Positions 59,332 to 64,000 of a stretch of DNA of 64,000 nt are shown in pieces. The translations under genes and the position numbers were made by a program. The stretch is from Trogon surrucura (lineage: Eukaryota > Chordata > Aves > Trogoniformes > Trogonidae): assembly GCA_020746105.1 (NCBI GenBank), contig CM036618.1, positions 112,909,308 through 112,973,307 on the forward strand, written 5' to 3'. The notes beneath the pieces were generated by a model. The model was given only the letters and a program-made list of their open reading frames with translations, ran no database searches and was not told where the DNA came from. The stretch's first letter is position 1. Each line of letters opens with the position of its first letter.

Positions 59332-62300
59332 GGATTGCAGATCTTGTGCTGAAAAAAATGGTATATTTCACTTTTGTAACTCCACTTACCACCTGAACTA
59401 AAAGGTAAAGAGGTTTTGTTTTGCACAGCACTATGAGTCTGGAGAAACTTTGATTTCTAGTATGCCAGTTTTGGTAAATATTTGCTTTCACATCCTTTGC
59501 TTTCAGTCGGTGGTTCAGCATTACAGAAAATAACAATCAAATTTAGATGCAAAAAAGTAAAAAACTATTACTTCCAAAACATTATGGTGGAGGTTTTACT
59601 ACTTCTTGTCTGGCCAGAAATGAATTGGAGCCACACTCGGAAGAGATTCAGAACTTTTTGTCGTAAGAGTACACGATCTTGGCAAGAGCTCAAACCATAT
59701 TACCTTGAATCCTTCAATTTCATGTCAAATGTTGTCCCAAAGCACCTATAAGCACTGCAGCATCCAAAGTTAAAATACCACCATTGTGGAGAACATCACA
59801 GGAATAAGTACGAAGTATCTATGCTTCAAAAGAGTCCTAAAATGAACAAATGGTAGCACTGCCATGTCCATTCCTGCTTTCTTGCCTGACTGAAAATAAG
59901 AAAAGCTTGAACTATCCGCTTGGGGGAGTCCCAACTGCTCATATCCTTGATGCTGGGATAGAAGTTGCTGTCACCCCCACTCCTCAGCTAGGAAGTGTAC
60001 TTCAACCCACCTCATTCAAAGCTGTTCAGTTTAACTCAGTCATTGTAATTGGGAGTTAGTCTAAAGGCACCGGGTTTGCTCTGAAAAAGGTAGTGAGAGT
60101 CATAAAGACCATAAAGCTCTAATATGACAGGACTAAGAATAACCAGTTTTAAGATGCCCTAGAAGCAATTACACCACTCCTGGCAATTAAACCACCCTAG
60201 ATGCCTGCAAAGACAAGTCTAAGCTATTCTCAGACATGCAATCAGATTAATAGCACTTAATACCGTTTAGCTCACACTGACAGTGGAGATATTCACAGTC
60301 ATACAAACTCATTATTCCACAGCACTGTGGATCAGGTACGCAAGCCCTCAGCGTTTTTCCACTGGAGTTTGACATACTGACATAACATGTAATTTAAGAC
60401 AGGAAAAGACCTAAGAATAATAGCAACAGGAGAAAACAGCAGAAGTATGAGCACGCCAAAGCAGCTTCAGTTCCAAATGGGACAAATGGAGCTCGTACCA
60501 TTCATGAGGGCATAGAAGGCTTGACTATGCAGGAGTTGAGGCTACAGAGAAAACTGGGAGAATAAAACATCTTATGCTAGGCAACAGTAGGAAGCATTAG
60601 AGCAGCACAGAAGCAGAAAGGAAAGGGGGAACATTAAAGAGGGAGCTGCAAGGATGGCCAGGAACCCTCTGGGCTTTCCATGAGCTCAGCTGATAGACAG
60701 TAGCAACAGCATTTCAGGAAACATGGAATTCTGAAAATTCCAGTATTTTGGAACAACACCCAGCTTACAGTGTGAATTGGGACAAATTATAGAAATATTG
60801 ATATTTCTCTGTGGATATTTGTTGTTTCTAAGAGAAATAAAACTAATGGGCAAAAATTGTCTTTTAAAAACAAACAGAACTCAAAACCAGCTATATTGTC
60901 TTCAGCTCTTGGTGATTTGTGCTAAGCTCTCTCTTCCCCACAAAAATTAAAGGCAAACAAGAGTGCTCCCTGCCATGGACCACAAATCTAGGAACTTCTT
61001 ACCCTTAACCTGAACTGAGAGGATAAGGCTTTGAGCAGTTTGGGAGCTTTGCAAGTTGTGCTGGCTTTCACAACTAAGGGAGAAATTCTACGCTGTATCG
61101 CTGCATCTCTGCTGTGCTGAGAAAGCCTCAGGAAAAAGCAGTGAATATCAGAGGAAGCACTTTCCTAGCAGCAACACACACAGAGAACAAAAATACAGGA
61201 TTCTGGCAGCATGCTTGGAATAGAGCTCACAAATGCTCCCTGTCTTTTAGCGAGGAACATGGCCAGCAGTCCTGCCTCCAGAACAATGCACACTATACTT
61301 TGCAATGTGAAATCCTTGTACACTAACAAGAAGCAATTTTGAAAAGAAAAAAAAATAAAATAAAATCAGCATGCCCTCTTCCTGGCATGCCTCAGGAAGA
61401 GACACTCACCTAGGCAGGCGCAACTGTGGTCTCTGCACTCCTGCCATCAATAAAGGGAAAAATATGTCATCGGTGTTAAGGTTATCTGTCCCTCCCCTAG
61501 TTTCTGACACTTCCCACCCCAATAAAATAAGAGAATCATAGTCAATAGTTGTATTCTAAATACATATAATATCACTGCTTCAAAATACAACCACTAGTAA
61601 CAATCTGAAAGAAACCCTTTTAGGACCAATTCATTTCTGTGGGTTATCTTGGCATGAAAAGCCCACATACACAAGCACACTATTCCAAACTCTTCATTTT
61701 TTCATTAGATCGACATTGTATTTCTTTGGAGTTCACTTTCCTCCCTCCCCCGCCTCCTTCTTTCTTCCTTTTTGTTTTACCCCACTCCTGAGTATCCCAA
61801 ATCAAGACCACCACCAGCAGTACCATTCTGCACGCAGAGATTTATCTTCCGCCTGTTCATTATTCATTAACGGCACGCATAGCTATGCCTCTTGACTCCT
61901 AGTTTTGGGGTTTGTTATTTTTTTTAAAGCTTTGTTTTGTGAAACACAGTCTGGAGTGAAAAGGATTCATCAAAGTCATCATTATTTTACATTTATCTGC
62001 AGTGAACTATGTTTCTCATCTATTATCCCTTAAATGATCTAAAGCCTCCTATCTGCTCTGTTCCTCTTCATTACCTGCTGTTCCCCTCTCATCCATTTCT
62101 CACCAGCACCATCTTTCTTCTCTGCCTTTCATTTTCTGAGCCACATATCAATACTGCTCACCATGGTCTAAAGGTTCGCAAAGCAGAGTCACACAAATGG
62201 GTTTCTAAGCATGATACAGATAAAAGTAGATGTTGTGCTGCACGTTTGGATATTGTTATTGTTCAAACCGAACCCTGCTATGCAGTAAATACACAGGTTG

Positions 62301-64000
62301 CTCCCTTACCTTCCAAGATTTTTCCCCAGAAGCACTCAGGAAATGACACTGTTAGACTGTATATTTGCTAGACTTCATATTTGCTGCAACACACACTTGA
62401 CTTTGTGACATTAATTTTTCACCCTGAACAGTACACATACATTAAACTGATACACATTTTTCTATAGCTCTGACATCATTTATTAGCAGTGGCTAAATTA
62501 CTCTTGTCATGTATTTATTAGCTTTTTAGAAGACACCTCTCCGTGAATGCCTAAGCTAGCTGTGTTCTGTGGCAGAATTCAGCAAAGCTTCCACTGTGGT
62601 AAGTAGGAAGTGACTGAACTAATCAAGGTGAGCATGCTACATGGATTTCTGCTGTTTCATAGCAAGGACTTAATACAGGTGATCAGTCGCCATGTAGCCA
62701 GTGGCTTTCAGACACTAAACAGAGCTAACTTGCCTCGCAACAACTCTGGAACATTAATTATCTCATGGCTTGCTAGTAGGGTTGAAGGATTGCAGTGGTC
62801 CTTTCCACTCCTTTTCTGTACAACTGTGGATGAAATACAGCCCAACCTAGAGGGGCAAAAGCATCGAGAATAGATTATAGGAAAGACTGTTGTAGAGAAA
62901 GCATTTCAGTGCCCATGATACCGGCTTCAGAGTCTATTGCTCCCGTTCAATCACATATGAGAGACAGAAGTATGTGGAATATGGCAAACAGAGACATATG
63001 CTGGCTGTTCACATTACCAGGGAAGATAGCCCAGGCATTACTCCATCTGGATTTGCAGACTGGAAAGCGGGTTCTTTACTTTTTTTTTTTCCCTACCTTT
63101 ATGTTTTTCATTCGCTTTAGTTTACGACTTCTGAATCTTTCTGAAAACGAAACACCGTGGACTTCAGTAGAGCCTTAGTGTCGCAATGTTACAATAACAG
63201 AACAGTTGTGCTTGAAGAAATTTTCCTGCCCACTAGGAAGTAGGCAGTACCTTCATATGATTCAATCAAATTGACTGAAATGAGGAACCCTTCACTCAAT
63301 CCTACCTTTAACCCAAACCTCCCAATGCTCACAAGGCAGAGGTGAAACGCTCCTGCTGGTGTGACCGGACAGCACTGGTCTGGCAGCCATTTGTTTTGTG
63401 ATTAGGCAGGATGACTTCGGTACACCCGTCTTGGAGAATCATCTAGAGCTTAGATGAAAGTCTGCTTGCTGTCTGCTGTGATTTTCCAGCACACAGGGAA
63501 GAGTGTCAGCACAGAAAAGTGACCCAGCTTTTTATTCACTGCAGAGCTACAGCAGACAAATGATGCAGATTGCTAACATCAACTGGTTAATGAACTTGGC
63601 TTAAACCAGTCTCGTGCTAAATTTCATCAGGCCCTGAACTGAATACAAGTTTGACTGACAGGAGAAGAAAAAAAAAAACAACAAAAAAAGGGAATATAAC
63701 TAGAAAATCTGTTTTATCAGATAACTAAGTGCACTTACATCAAAGATTTAAATTACTAATTTAAATCAGTACAGATATTGAAATATTGGGAGGCAAAGTA
63801 AGGAAATCCAAAGGGAAAATCTCATCACTTTAGTTACCTCACTTAGGAAGGGGGACTTTGGTGTAAATTCATACTCATAAATGTCATCCTATTCCTGCTG
63901 TGTTGTTGTGGAGCTTCTGATAGTTTTACATCTTTCATTTGATCTTCTGGTCCTGTTGCAAATACAGTACTGGTGTTCATACCTGTACTTGCTGAGTAAA
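59332..64000. other. No gene or repeat recognised
   Basis: AT-rich, with A-rich tracts at about 61,347-61,367 and 63,667-63,690 and a pyrimidine tract at 61,738-61,775. A 120-codon frame at 62009-62371 has no recognised domain. No repeat signature seen. Confidence 0.45.

Noticed and set aside
1..64000. CRISPR array, operon, prophage or bacterial-type promoter
   Set aside because: The window is vertebrate DNA; no regularly spaced direct repeats and no dense co-directional genes are present.

Overview
The window looks like intergenic or intronic DNA of a bird. The organism call rests on the repeats: chicken-repeat-1 (CR1) LINE fragments that end in short ATTCTGTG/ATTCTATG-type repeats, two LTR fragments of types I recognise from avian genomes, and very few other interspersed elements. 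The background is AT-rich and unremarkable. I could not support any host protein-coding gene, tRNA or functional RNA gene. The open frames outside repeats are short, lack recognisable domains and are what chance gives in 64 kb.

Layout: 1-1665 is the 5' part (endonuclease plus start of reverse transcriptase, RT) of a CR1 on the minus strand, running off the left edge. Short plus-strand CR1 3' tails follow at 1.9, 4.5, 4.6 and 7.3 kb, with a possible MIR-like SINE at 4.9 kb and an old LINE relic at 8.1-8.5 kb. A CR1 RT fragment lies at 9.6-10.4 kb. At 14.3-16.3 kb a CR1 is split by an 816-bp solo LTR with TGT...ACA ends and a 5-bp target duplication. Two copies of one diverged CR1 lineage lie at 18.2-19.3 and 37.1-38.1 kb, and a minus-strand CR1 lies at 23.0-23.5 kb. 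At 26.8-28.5 kb a minus-strand CR1 is inserted in a plus-strand CR1. LTR fragments lie at 31.3 kb (plus) and 42.4-42.8 kb (minus), and an eroded CR1 relic at 43.1-43.4 kb. An isolated 28S ribosomal RNA fragment lies at 48.8-49.0 kb on the minus strand. A CR1 3' tail lies at 57.8 kb and the least damaged CR1 reading frame at 58.7-59.3 kb. The rest appears unique, with a few microsatellites, two small tandem duplications, one G-quadruplex-type tract and two TAAT-rich blocks.

There is no operon or pathway here. What the window offers is a readable history of repeat insertion: two nested insertions with visible target duplications, a CR1 lineage in which both copies carry the same altered RT catalytic motif, and a ribosomal RNA-derived pseudogene. 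I found no convincing new biological system. The best leads are the 28S fragment with its terminal hairpin, the shared CR1 motif change, and a homeodomain-type motif cluster near 39.5 kb.
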